Shown here: in pieces, positions 1 through 12,874 of the stretch
Layout: each line of letters begins with the position of its first letter
How positions within the stretch are numbered: the stretch's first letter is position 1
Assembly: GCA_958510825.1 (NCBI GenBank)
Contig: OY294051.1
Location: 2,728,001 to 2,792,000 of the forward strand
DNA: 64,000 bases
Source: Brachypterus glaber
Lineage: Eukaryota; Arthropoda; Insecta; Coleoptera; Kateretidae
Direction: 5' to 3'
Made by a program: the position numbers and the translations under genes
Notes under the pieces: generated by a model
The model's input: only the letters and a program-made list of their open reading frames with translations
The model's database searches: none
Told to the model about the DNA's origin: nothing

Positions 1-1371
1 ACGTCGGGATTGGCTGAATCTAGCCTTTTTATATCTTGCTTTACAGTTGTTTCTCTGTCCTGCTCTATCTCGCTGAAAATATGAAAAGGTTCGTTTTCTT
101 TGTTCACGTGGGCTTTCTCTGTCTTGCAAATGTGATTTTGTATATTCTGTCGCAGTGTGGGTAATTTTAACAAGTTGTGGATGTACGTAATGCTTGGAAT
201 TTTTATAAAACACTCTTGGCCAGAAAAAAGTAAACTTCTAGGCGAATTTTCTTCTTCAGATTTTTCAGATTTTGTGGTGTTAATTATTTAGTAAAAAACT
301 TTAAGCAAAAAAATCTGCCTGTCTACCGATCTCTGTATTACGTTTAAACCCCAATAACTCGAAAACGCTTAGAGCTAAATATTTTAAACTGGGGCCAAGC
401 TTCAAAGTACCTAAATTTTGTTCTCGCGCATTCCAATGGATCAGAAATCTAGAATGCTTACCACTAAAATAACTTTTCGTAAAAACTTTTAATAATAAAT
501 AATTTCCCCCTAATATTAGATAAACATATTCAAATTAGTTAAAGTTACTTATTTTTCTTGAGTAAATGTTTAAACTTCGCGAGTGCAAGAAAGATGATTC
601 CCGACAAGTTATGTACACTATTTAAAAATAAATAATCTAACTGCAGTTTTCCTGAAATTTCCAAATCTAGATGCGTCAACCTTGATGAATCAGTTCAAGT
701 TTACCTTGGTCTCTTGTACATTGATTACGTAATACTTGAACGTTCCCTATGATATTATTTCGCACGCGTATGAAATATGACACTTTCTTACTCTCAAAAT
801 CCTGTTGTCATTTTTATAGGTGCTCGTAGAAAAAAACACTTTTCTAGAAGTTGTTCTGTGGAGAGTTTAATAAGAAACAGACCCGTACTTAAAGAAATTT
901 TACATTTTTTACATAAAATAATACTTGTTGCTTTTTTAGTGCTTTATACATTACAAGTATGAAAAATAGGTATTATTTTTTTTTTAATAAAAAAATAAGC
1001 CGTTTACTTTTTTCCTGCAGTAATCAAGAGGGAAACATTACAAACAAAAAGCAAAAAAAAACACAAAAGATATCGCAAAAAAAAATTCAAAAAAATAAAA
1101 GAACAAAAAAGCGTGGGTTAATCACTACAAAATATTTGTACAAGGATTTTCGAGTTTTTTAAGATTTTTGAGCATTTTGATAAGATTTCTGGGATTTTAA
1201 AAAAAATTCAACTCAATTTTTGCAAAAATAAACTTAATTTCGAGTTTTTTGCTGCTATGTATTTAGTTTTTTCATAGATTTTTAAAGAATTCTGAAAATC
1301 TGTATACAGGCTTTCCAAAACCCTTCGTACATTATTTTGAATATGTTACTACATATTGATAATAGCAATAT
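1..1371. other. AT-rich intergenic DNA
   Basis: No gene is recognisable. The stretch holds short A- and T-runs (densest at 960-1250) and a solitary transposon end at 725-748. The small open frames at 777-1162 are low-complexity Lys/Phe-rich translations of A/T runs and are not credible proteins. Confidence 0.6.
725..748 (-). repeat. solitary end of the AGGGAACGTTC family (family A)
   Basis: The sequence reads inward-to-outward as TTACGTAATACTTGAACG followed by TTCCCT, identical to the terminal bases of the full palindromic copies at 18428-18668 and 25670-25909. No partner end is visible nearby, so this is a solo end or a heavily truncated copy. Confidence 0.6.
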
Positions 1372-1620
1372 GGGAGGATTGGTGTAGTGGACTACCTCGT
1401 CGTACATGACGAGTTTACCACCCAAATGGCGTGAGTTCGATTCTCACCGGCGCCGATTAGCCTTTTTCACTTAATTAATAATTGAAATTTGGCGAAGGCG
1501 TAAGTGAAGCGGACACTCCCTATAAATTGGTTCGAAAGATAATTAAAGCCGGTGGTTCCCTCTACTACTAGCCCACACAAGTCCTGGACTTAGGTGATGC
1601 TTAATTTAATAGAATAGTAC
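1372..1620 (+). mobile_element. tRNA-derived SINE
   Basis: The head has an RNA polymerase III A box (TGGTGTAGTGG, about 1384-1394) and a B box (GAGTTCGATTCTC, about 1434-1446), spaced as in a tRNA gene. A T5 run at about 1464 could act as a weak terminator. The putative anticodon arm has a six-base loop, and the ends do not pair as a clean acceptor stem, so this is a tRNA-like promoter and not a working tRNA gene. A non-tRNA body of about 150 bp follows. The 3' boundary is approximate and no second copy is present in the window. Confidence 0.6.
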
Positions 1621-2604
1621 AAAACAAAAATGTAATGTAATATCAACTATAAAACTTATATTTAAAAGGTTACCTTTGAAGTTCCTAAGTCAGGAGAAAT
1701 TTTTTTGTTTAGATATAATCAAAAGTAGTCTTTTTATAATACTAAAGAAAGTAAGTAGTATGATAATAAACAAATAGTAGCAACTGCTCTATATAAAAAT
1801 TTATAACAACCATTATAGAATGGATTTTATTAAAATATTTTAGCATTTTATAACCTTCAAAGTACCTACCTAAAGGATAATAAAAATATTAACAACTTCT
1901 TAAGCATTCATTTAGATGGCGCAAGGATTCAAAAGGAGATTTTTTATATTTGAATGTCATAATGAAGTTATTATAAAATTATTGCCTACTCTTCTACAAA
2001 ATTTCGGTTAATAATTGTATGTGCATGTGTATGTGTATGGCAACTAAACACCTACAACACTATTGTAACAACAGTGACCAGACCACTTGAACACCCTGTA
2101 TATGCAATGCACGACTAGTTTAAAAAGTCCAAGTTTATAGGTTACTTATTCAAAGTTCTTAGCTTGAACTATTTTTGCTCTAATCGGTTTAAAATTGTAA
2201 AAACTAATAAAATAAATATCATTTTTTAATTTTTGCAAAAAAATAGAAAAAAAATCAAAAAATGTTTTTTTTTTTGTTGACAGCATTATTTTTAGATTTT
2301 GCTATTTATGTATTATTTAATAGGTTCATATTTTGTAATGAAATGTAATAATCCAAAATTTCAAAGAAGTAGATTAAATGTGCTTCTTTTAATTTTAAGC
2401 TTTTGGTTTATGGGCTATATTATTAAATATTTAACACAAAATCTAATTAAAGATGGTAATTTTAACAAGATTTAGGTAAATAATTACCTATGGACACCAT
2501 TTAGTAGTTTAAAATTCTTTGAAATTTTAATCTGCAACCCTCATCTAAAGGCTTAAAACATAAATTACCAAAATTGGGTTTTTGATCCAATTCATACTTA
2601 CATG
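1621..2604. other. intergenic, nothing recognised
   Basis: AT-rich sequence with a short TGTATG-like run at about 2018-2040. I see no coding, RNA or repeat structure that recurs in this window. Confidence 0.5.
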
Positions 2605-2858
2605 CAACGAACTAACAAATCTTCTCTCTAGAATACGCATACCGTTAACATAAAGTGTCGCCAACATCTCGGTTTGTTTGTAAACAAATAGTAGGTATAT
2701 TCAGGCCTGAACAATAACAATTACCAGTAACTGTTATTGTTGTCTCTGTTAGAACAAAGCTGTGCTAGTAAGACAGACAAACGTATATGTTGGCTACGTT
2801 TTTGTCACTTTTTACAAATCAAATGCCTATTCTAGAGAGAAGAGTTATTAGTTCGTTG
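2605..2858 (-). mobile_element. hAT-like MITE, family B copy 1
   Basis: A 254-bp element with terminal inverted repeats beginning CAACGAACTAA and ending TTAGTTCGTTG. The subterminal motif TCTCTCTAGAATA is mirrored as TATTCTAGAGAGA, and a central palindrome is built on AACAATAAC/GTTATTGTT. It is inverted relative to the copies at 19178, 21858 and 35660. It has no coding capacity. Confidence 0.8.
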
Positions 2859-3644
2859 GTATTATTCTGCATTAAAAATATCGTGCAGCATGTGCATTTT
2901 TCGTAAAAATATCGTACTGGGCCTGCATTTTTCATGCATTTTCTGCAGTAGTTGTACAAAAATTTCCCTCGACATTCTGTAAAAATCACATAACTGAACT
3001 TTGGTAATATTCTTACCTACGTTATGTCCTGTGAATAAAGCGCACCAAAAATTACATAATATATTATGTGAAACTTAAAAATTACATAATAAGTTATGTG
3101 AAGATTACATATATTATGTAAATTTTAAAAATATAGTAATAATTTATACGAAATTTTACATAACTTATCTCGACTTATCTATTGTGTGATTTTTATCTGT
3201 CTATAGGTCTTCTTTGGAATCTATTTTATTTTTCTTTGAGGGAAAATCCTATTACCCATATCGATACCCCAAGCAACAAAGCCGTAACTCAAATATTGTC
3301 ATTTGTCACGACAGCTAAATTTCTAAAATATTTTTTTTTGTATTTAAGGTTGGGCAAATGATTGAAGTGGAAAAGGAAAAGCCACGTGATACATCATTTG
3401 AAAGCTTATAAAATTCTCTATTTAACTGTATAAGTATTTATTTTTTATTTATTGGTTGTTTCTGATAATATTCAAGTTTAGAATCTCTTACTTTAGTGTT
3501 TTTAGGTAAACTTTTGGTTAAAATGGCCTGTGGAGAAATCTGAGTAGTACCACCATGTGTATCTTTTTTCAAGGCGTTTACGTATAAGTATAACTCAAAA
3601 TGGGCCTAACTTAAGTTACATCTTTGTTGGATAGGAGTGTCGAT
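2859..3644. other. intergenic with ACATAATATATTATGT palindromes
   Basis: Between about 3045 and 3150 the motif ATTACATAATATATTATGTG and variants recur three times, giving a cluster of short palindromes. The rest is AT-rich sequence without a recognisable feature. Confidence 0.5.
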
Positions 3645-3882
3645 ATATCGACTTGTAAATGTCGAAACCTCTTATCTTAAAAAATTAATTTTCGGTTCCT
3701 TGTTCTAATCAACTCTGTACATGATGACTGCTAACCTACAAAACTCTAATTTATCACTCGAATATAACGTAACTTATATATAACATATATGTTACCAGTC
3801 ATGATGTACAGAGTTGATTACTGCAAGGAAGCGAAAATTGATTTTTTGGGATACGAGGTCTCGAAATTTACAAGTCGATATT
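3645..3882. mobile_element. foldback (MITE-like) inverted repeat
   Basis: The two halves are inverted copies of each other. The left arm runs from ATATCGACTTGTAAAT through AATCAACTCTGTACATGATG. The right arm is its reverse complement and ends ATTTACAAGTCGATAT. Arms are about 95 bp with several mismatches around an AT-rich centre. No coding potential. Confidence 0.65.
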
Positions 3883-4447
3883 TCTAAATATGGGTCAGTC
3901 AGATAGTCCAGTAGTCGTACAAAACCCAATAAAGTTTGCGGCACTTTGTTGCAAATATAAAGCACAAATATTCCCAGAAACTACCTATAAACTACCTATA
4001 AACCTCGCAATAAACCAATAGGTAGTTGCTAATATTTATTTTGAAACCCTTTCGGTCAAATTATTGTGCGAAATTTTTGTAAAGAATGCTAACAAGATTA
4101 TCCTCCTTCCAACCCTTTACCTAGTAACAATTTAACAGGATTTACATTGAAAAATAATTATACAAATCTGGAAAATGTGTATCAGTTTACAGTTTACAGT
4201 TTTTCGAAGAAAATTAAATGAGGTAAGTACTTAATAATAAAATAAAATGAGGTACATCTACTTACTTAGCCAATAAATAAAATATTTCTTTCAGAAAATT
4301 TTAATTATCAACATATTGTTTTATCGAATTTCAAATCGAATTGCCAAAAAACGAAAAGAAAAAAAAAGGAAAAAAAAATTCTTTGATACAAATGTGTTTC
4401 GTGAAAAAATAAAAAACATTAAAAATGTCAGTCCTACCGTTCATCAG
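3883..4447. other. intergenic, nothing recognised
   Basis: AT-rich sequence with no gene, and no repeat recurring elsewhere in the window. Confidence 0.5.
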
Positions 4448-4555
4448 TTCGTCCGTCTGTCCGTCTGTCCGTCTGTCCGTCTGTCCGTCTGTCCGTCTGT
4501 CCGTCTGTCCGTCTGTCCGTCTGTCTGTCCGTCTGTCTATCTGTCCGTCCGGCAA
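4448..4555. repeat. CCGTCTGT microsatellite
   Basis: A near-perfect tandem array of the octamer CCGTCTGT (about 13 units), with a few tetramer slips at its 3' end. It creates open frames on both strands (Ser/Val/Cys-rich and Asp/Arg/Thr-rich) that are artefacts of the repeat. Shorter runs of the same type occur at 6832-6863 and, reversed, at 19625-19670. Confidence 0.9.
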
Positions 4556-4689
4556 TTTTCAGAAAAAATCAAATTCTATGAAAGGAAGATCCCTTTTGTT
4601 TTTAAAACATCATCCTAAAAATAAAATGAATTCAAAATTTTGCACAGAAAAGTCCCTTTTTATTCCCTTCTTACGGGTCCTGTGCTGAA

Positions 4690-4860
4690 AAAGTCAAAAT
4701 TTGCCACCCACCTTGGCGCCCCTACCAAAACAAAAAAAAGACACCCTCTGGAGAAAAATCGTTGTCCCTGAGCGTTTCTACAAAATTTGGGGCCCATCTT
4801 GGCGCCCCTACCCAAACAAAAAACACCCTCGGAAAAAAAGCTTTATTCCTGAGCGTCTTG
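4690..4860. repeat. two-unit imperfect tandem repeat
   Basis: Two units of roughly 85 bp each contain CTTGGCGCCCCTACC, an A-rich run, ACACCCTC and CCTGAGCGT. They are unusually GC-rich for the surroundings. They lead directly into the solitary family A end at 4918-4965. Confidence 0.6.
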
Positions 4861-4917
4861 GAGTGTGATGCCCATGTTAATGGTATAGGAAAATAGCGTT
4901 ACAGGGGAGGGGGTGGG

Positions 4918-4965
4918 GGTCCAAAATGATCAAAATTTGCTTTACGTAATAGTTGGACGTTCCCT
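4918..4965 (-). repeat. solitary family A end, extended type
   Basis: The end reads TCCAAAATGATCAAAATTTG, then a TTACGTAAT core and the GTTCCCT terminus. The same 46-bp arrangement occurs at 15419-15464 and 41488-41533, and in inverted form at 55470-55516. Confidence 0.65.
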
Positions 4966-5004
4966 ATAGGTTTCTAGATAGTTTCAAAAAACTAAATTAA
5001 CATA

Positions 5005-5185
5005 GCTACATGCAAAACCTCGTCGCTCTAGCTCAAAAGGTACCAGAGTTACTAATTAAAAACCTTATTTTTAGTACAATTTTAAAGGATCGTAACGCTC
5101 TTAGGGTTCGTTTCCGGACCTATGTTCCTAAGCTGGTTTTTCATGTTTTGTGATGTAGAATCTTCGGCCTTATTTTTCGGCAAAC
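5005..5185 (-). repeat. fragment of family I element
   Basis: It shares GCTCTAGCTCAAAAGGTACC, TTAGGGTTCGTTTCCGGACC and TTTGTGATGTAGAATC with the 732-bp inverted-repeat element at 27021-27752 and with the fragments at 42880-43070 and 48085-48440. Both ends are missing or degraded here. Confidence 0.55.
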
Positions 5186-5883
5186 ACGGCGTATATTTTT
5201 ACATTTTACACAATCTAAAGTAAAATTTTAAGATTTCTTATGTGTTTACGGTGCCTCATTAAACAAAATGTAGTAGACAATTTACCTAATCCTTTTAAAA
5301 TTAGGACAGTTCAAAGCAGGAAAAAGGGGATTTAACACGATTAAGATTTATTTTATACTACTCGGTAATGTCTGCCAAATTTACCGATATGTGGAATTAT
5401 TGCCATTAAAACAGAATTTTTAAGCCTGGTTTTGATCCTTTTGCATAAGTAGATTAGCAGAACCTCTAATAAACCTTAAATAAGTTTAATAATAAAATAC
5501 TGAGAAAAGTTGGTTTTACTGACATGGAGGTACACGTTTAAATCTTCAGGCAGATTTTATAATTACACAAACTTTCCCGGACAGACCGACAGATGGAAAT
5601 ACGCTTTTTTGTATACAGGAAGGTTTATTTATCATGACAATCTTTAATATTTTAATAACTACTAGATTTATCGAAAAAGTTTTAAACAAAGAGGTTAACG
5701 GAGCACAAAATGGTATATATTTGATTATATTTGGTTAGGGGCACAATGCAAGGAGGGGCAAAGGGATTTTTTTTAACCGAAAGAGGAAATTTTCGATACA
5801 TCATTTTAAAGCTTATAAAAAGTCCAGAAACAATTTCCAAGAGAAATATGGGATTTTTTTCTATCTATTCTAGGTGTTTTTTT
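5186..5883. other. intergenic, nothing recognised
   Basis: AT-rich sequence. The 72-codon open frame starting at 5731 runs into the family C element and matches nothing I recognise. Confidence 0.5.
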
Positions 5884-6409
5884 ATTTTATTTTGCGAATC
5901 TTATAAGCTCATAATCACACGCATTTTGCGTGTTCTTATAGGCCCATAAGAGGTCTCTACTTTTTACTTTTATATTTTTCTTTTGGGTTGGCAAGCCTAT
6001 CACTTGACGTATCCGTGGAAATGTCAATGTCGCTTTAAAGTTGAATTTTCTACAAAATTTTGTGTTTAGGTTATTTTTACCGTGTTAAAATTGTGGCTTG
6101 GTTAATTGCAGTGAAAAAGAGAAGAGATGACTACAAAATATATCAAAATATCATTTGTTCTTAGAATTTTAAACATGGTGTAACTGTAATGCCAATCCAA
6201 AACAAAAATCCCTAAATCAGTCATCAATTTAAATGTAAGTTTTTTTAAATTTTAGAGCAAAATAGAAAAAACTGTATAAAGCACTCGTTTCATAACACGT
6301 TTTTAGCGCACTGGTACTTTAGAAAACTCGCCGCAAGAGGCTCGTTTTCTAAACTTGTACTCGTGCGCTAAAAACGTATGTTATGAAACTAGTACTTTAA
6401 TATACTATT
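5884..6409 (+). mobile_element. family C hairpin element, copy 1
   Basis: One of five copies of an element about 530 bp long. The 5' end carries a short hairpin (CACACGCATTTTGCGTGT). The body contains TGTCAATGTCGCTTTAAAG and AAAACAAAAATCCCTAAATC. The 3' end (6272-6409) is a hairpin of about 135 bp whose body-side arm has GCACTCGTTTCATAAC. The outer arm reads from the terminus AATAGTATATTAAAGTACT then AGTTTCATAAC. It belongs to the AATAGT-hairpin class described in the findings. No intact coding frame. Confidence 0.75.
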
Positions 6410-7479
6410 CTTCTATTGTGAATAATAAAAAAGCTATGTCTAGAAACAATTTTTAACTATTTGTGGGAAACAGGGAGGGGCTGGAAAAAATATAATTACA
6501 CATTTTGTGTAATTTTATTTTTGTCTTTTATGTGATTTTTATTTTTTTCTTTCATTGTGAATAATAAAAAAGTTGTCTAAAAAAGTTTTTTACATTTTGG
6601 GGGAAAATGGAAACGGAAAAGAATGATAACAATTTTTTTTGTGTTGTGTTTAACGTTTTATGCAGTTTCCAAATTTTTCTTCTATTGTAAAGGATAAAAA
6701 AAATACGACCAAAAAAAAATGTAACTTCCCTTTTACCCCCCTTCCCCCCAACCGATTTTGCTTAAATACGAAATTGTCCAAGATAATATAAAAATACAAC
6801 TGTGTACCAAATTTATTATCGTGGATAAAGACAGACAGACCGACAGACCGACAAATAGACAGACATCTTTTTTTTTGTTGCTTATTTTGATTTTTCTGTA
6901 CATTTCAGAAAAAAATAAGATGATTTAGGCAAAAAAAATTGATTAACTTTCTTTTATGAGAAAGTAAAAAAAATCAGTTTAGTTTTCTATCATACAGTAA
7001 ACAATTAGGTTTAAATTATAAAATTTTTACAATTTATTAATATTAATTTCTAGTTTTAACCTCATCTTTACAGTGTACTTAACAATCCCAGCTGAGAACT
7101 TTGGGTAGGTATCCTTTGGTCAACATTTCATTTCTAGCTCAAATCGTTCTAGAGTTATAGCAGCTTTTTAAATCTTTTGTTTTGTATTAAATGTACGCAA
7201 CCAGCATTCATTTGAAGTAAACTTCAGTCAATTTAGAAGGATAAATATTTGTGCCTAATCCTTTTAGGTGACAATAAAATTGGGAAAATTTCAAAGGACA
7301 TTTTTAACAAGATTAACCCTTTTACAGAATATGTACAGTTTAGTGAGTTCTACGAATAATTGCGATGTGCCACTTGTAATCCAGTTTAATCCTGTTAAGG
7401 TTACCAAAATACGACAGGAATGAAGCGACTCGGCTGGTTTTTTGCTTAAACCGTAATACAGAGTTTTCGAAAGAGCTAT
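6410..7479. other. intergenic, nothing recognised
   Basis: AT-rich sequence with a short GACAGACC-type run at 6832-6863. No gene, and no repeat that recurs elsewhere in the window. Confidence 0.5.
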
Positions 7480-7800
7480 TTTCCCTCGTATTTTCCTAAC
7501 AAGTGCGGAAAAGCCTCTTTACGCATGTGTTAGGAACAATATTTTTCCTACGAGCAGAGTTAAAATAAAATATACTTTTATATTTTATTTAATATATCTT
7601 ATTTTTGTATTTTTTCACTAAGGATAACAATTAACAGTTAAGAAATTTTAACATTTGTATATTATGAATAAATATAACAAGAATAACACTAAGAAATTAA
7701 GAAATTAGACAATATTTATCCGTGCGGAAAAGGCCTTCTTTCCACACGCATATGCGTGCGGAAAGAGGCATCTTTCCGCACGCTCGTAGGAAAAAATATA
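7480..7800. repeat. nested GTGCGGAAA hairpins with TCGTAGGA borders
   Basis: At 7486-7556 CCTAACA and TGTTAGG pair, and the segment ends TTTTTCCTACGAG. At 7722-7796 GTGCGGAAA and TTTCCGCAC occur as two consecutive inverted pairs around CATATG, followed by CTCGTAGGAAAAAATA. Both carry the TCGTAGGA/TCCTACGA border that also flanks the AATAGT-class hairpins, so they may be decayed members. Confidence 0.5.
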
Positions 7801-8193
7801 TCTTACTTTCCCGGAGGAGGAAAGTCTTGGGTCATTAAAACAAATTGGAAAAAATTATTGATTTTTTTACGTTTCTCGTTTTATATAAAAAAAAAACAAG
7901 TTTTTGTAAAAGTCAGTCTTTTGGGAAATTTGTGCATGATAACTGAAGAATGCTTGGAGCTAAAGAAATTTGTTTTTGGTAAAAATTGGGGTGGGGAAGG
8001 TTGAGGAAGCAAAAATATTCTTAGAAAAAAACAAATTAAATATTTTTTGGGCTTTCTAAAAAATAAACTTTTTTCGATTTCTTTTAATTTTTTTTTCTTT
8101 TAATAGACTTTTGTCAGCAGACATATTCTTTTCTTCAAAATGAAATTTTTGAAAAAATAGAATTACCTTTTCTAAGCTATCGGTAAAAGTTTT
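7801..8193. other. intergenic, nothing recognised
   Basis: The 82-codon open frame that starts inside the hairpin at 7756 has no recognisable motif and low-complexity composition. I do not support it as a gene. Confidence 0.5.
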
Positions 8194-8560
8194 AATGGAG
8201 CTCTCTACAACTAGAATTATGAAACAAAAGACGTCTACCCTATCTCTATCTCATTTGTGCTACACTTTCCAGCCAACCAAATAAATACTGTATTTGTTTT
8301 TCATACAACAAATACAGTATTTATTTGGTTGGCCGGAAAGTGTAGCACTGAGCGGCACGAACGAACATAGCTAATGTGAATCTGTAGAATAAGATAATTC
8401 TACTAAAATTTAGATGGCGCCAGTAATTTCTTTAATAAAAATAATATAGATACACTTTTCGCCCGGCCAAGTAAATATTGTATTTGTTCAACAAAGTATG
8501 TATGTCTTCTATCCTTTTTGGGTAGAACTTTTGTCCCTGTCTAATCTAACGGGAGAAATC
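8194..8560 (+). mobile_element. family F double-hairpin element, copy 1
   Basis: Closely similar to 29106-29511. A near-perfect stem of about 39 bp around 8262-8348 pairs CTACACTTTCCAGCCAACC with GGTTGGCCGGAAAGTGTAG. The second hairpin, beginning ACACTTTTCGCCCGGCCAAG, has lost its right arm here, whereas the other copy still has it. No coding potential. Confidence 0.75.
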
Positions 8561-8658
8561 TCAATTGGCTATGTCCCTAAAACGAATATAAGAAATTGAT
8601 TGCAAATATTTTTATATGAAGTTTAAAAGTTTTAAACTTTAAGTTTGAATTAAAACTG

Positions 8659-9098
8659 CACTGTAAAAAATACATAGAATATTGTGTTGCCAAATTCACG
8701 AGATTTTACATGAAATTTTACGATTTTATATGAGCATTTCATTTAATATAGATGTAATATTTATATAAAATAGTAAAATTACATGTAAAATCTAGTAACT
8801 TTTGATGATTCTGAATGTAAATTTACATATTTATTTTTTACAGCGTATAATTTTGTGGATTTTACATGTAATTTATATGTAATGTTTATATAAAATTTTA
8901 AAATTACATGTAAAATTGTAAAATTACATGTAAAAATGTAAAATTACCTGTAAAATTGTAAAATTACATGTAAAATCTAGTAAATTTTACATGTATTTGC
9001 ATTGAATCACATTTACTTGGAGAATGATGTCTTATTACATATATATTTTTTACAGTGTGCAATTTTACCTTGCACACTGTAAAAAATATATATGAATT
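8659..9098. mobile_element. MITE-like sequence with CACTGTAAAAAATA ends
   Basis: The motif CACTGTAAAAAATA (or its complement TATTTTTTACAGTG) appears at 8659, about 8830 (ending CAGCG), 9041 and 9074. The interior is built from repeated AATTACATGTAAAATTGT units, especially at 8880-8990. The last two ends lie head to head, so this is either one 400-bp element next to part of another or a nested array. Confidence 0.55.
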
Positions 9099-9150
9099 CA
9101 AATAATGTAAAAATACCTTAGTTTGCTAAGTAATTTTACTGCAGTTAACT

Positions 9151-9246
9151 AAACGCTTTGACACAGAGACTTAAATTTTGGACCAAATATTTTCAAAGTA
9201 GCAACAAACTTTTAGCCAAATTTTTCAAGTCTCTATGTCAAAGCGT
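9151..9246. repeat. inverted repeat
   Basis: AACGCTTTGACACAGAGACTT on the left is mirrored by AAGTCTCTATGTCAAAGCGTT on the right (one mismatch), about 55 bp apart. Confidence 0.65.
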
Positions 9247-9327
9247 TCTTGAAATATCGTAGTGTAAACTTGTTTTGCCAGAGACCTACACCATTAATAC
9301 GACTTTTTGTTCAATTTTTATAAATTA

Positions 9328-9382
9328 ATTTAATTTATTGTAAATAAATTTAATTTATTGTAAATAAATTTAATTTATTGTA
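9328..9382. repeat. 21-bp tandem repeat, three copies
   Basis: The unit AATTTAATTTATTGTAAATA plus one base is repeated almost perfectly three times. Confidence 0.8.
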
Positions 9383-10154
9383 AAATAATGTTAAAGTGCT
9401 GTAAATTATTTTTAATTACACCAAATTACAGCAATAATGTAAAATTATTTAAAATTACATAGATAATACATTGACACACATTTTATGTTTTTTTAAAATG
9501 TGTACAATTTTTTTGTTCTATTGTCAGTAATAAGCAAGTTATGCCCAAAAGCATTTTTTTAATCATTTCTTAAAAATATTAAAGGAATTTATTTTCCTAA
9601 AAAATTCTTGAATATAGGACATGCCATTCTTGAGTTATCGTTAGCAATATCCGTCTGTTAAATACAAATTTCCGCAATTTTAAGACTTTCAACCCCTATC
9701 TTTAGATTTTTTAAAAAAATATAACTAAAATCTAGAAGATTACTTAGTAATAATATAAATTACTTGGTAGAAAAATTACACAAAAAATACTTTCTAAAAT
9801 ATTTTTATTATCATTATAAACACGCTTCCCAATTTCCAGAAAAAAACCGTTGAAACACGATAGAAATCCTCACAGTACAGACCTGCTTCAGGCTCATTGA
9901 AAATCTCTATCAAATAGACTCCTCTCGCTTTACTACTGAAAAACACATAATACTCTCTTTGTTTCCCATGCTTCTATCTTACTTTAACCTATTTTAAAAA
10001 TCCTATTTTTTCTCTTTTCATAAAACAGTCAACAAGACATCTATCCATCTTCCTCTAGCTTATTTAAACTAGGATAAGTTTATCTTTCTTCGACTAGTTA
10101 CAAAACGCTACCTATACTAAGGGGTCGGTGATTGCCGTCTCTTTCCCTCTTGTT
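9383..10154. other. upstream region of runt
   Basis: No gene. From about 9820 the sequence loses its A/T runs and becomes CT-rich, unlike the repeat-filled flanks. It contains a back-to-back pair of GATA-type sites (GGATAAGTTTATC, 10072-10084). This is a plausible proximal regulatory region for run, but that is inference from position and composition. Confidence 0.4.
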
Positions 10155-10168
10155 GGATTAAGGGATTA
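10155..10168. promoter_or_regulatory. tandem GGATTA sites (K50 homeodomain type)
   Basis: Two GGATTA hexamers at 10155-10160 and 10163-10168 are the complement of TAATCC, the preferred core of Lys50 homeodomains such as Orthodenticle and Bicoid. They lie about 130 bp upstream of the predicted transcription start of run, an early segmentation gene. Binding is not shown by sequence alone. Confidence 0.35.
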
Positions 10169-10266
10169 GCTCCCAACGGTCCTTTTTCATCCTTTCTAGG
10201 CATATCGGTGTAAAAATATACCCTCCTTTTATACCATTAAAAAGGGAGGGGGTAGTCACACTGTGG

Positions 10267-10302
10267 TATAATATTGTAGTACGGAAAAATGTAATATCAG
10301 TC
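10267..10302 (+). promoter_or_regulatory. run core promoter: TATA box plus initiator
   Basis: TATAATAT begins at 10267. A perfect arthropod initiator TCAGTC lies at 10297-10302, placing its A (+1) at 10299, 32 bases after the first T of the TATA box, which is the canonical spacing. No convincing downstream promoter element is seen near +28. The implied 5' UTR is 167 bases, up to the ATG at 10466. Confidence 0.65.
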
Positions 10303-10462
10303 AAAGCACATGTCTCGAGGTGATACATAGGCTACAGAAATACATTTTTTGTATAACACGAGGATATAAAAATAATTTGTGATTTGGACTTGTAAAAAAA
10401 CTGTGTATAGTGAATAAAAAAAAGTGATTTGTTTGTATTTTGGATTATTAGTGCGTTGTTGA

Positions 10463-12874
<2,412 letters not shown>

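Noticed and set aside
1372..1460. Possible tRNA gene
   Set aside because: A and B boxes are good, but the anticodon loop has six bases and the acceptor ends do not pair, so it is called a SINE head.
2018..2040. Possible telomere-like or satellite array
   Set aside because: Only a short TGTATG-type run; no TTAGG units typical of insect telomeres occur in the window.
4316..4688. Three overlapping open frames (74-100 codons) rich in Ser/Val/Cys or Asp/Arg/Thr
   Set aside because: They are translations of the CCGTCTGT microsatellite in different frames.
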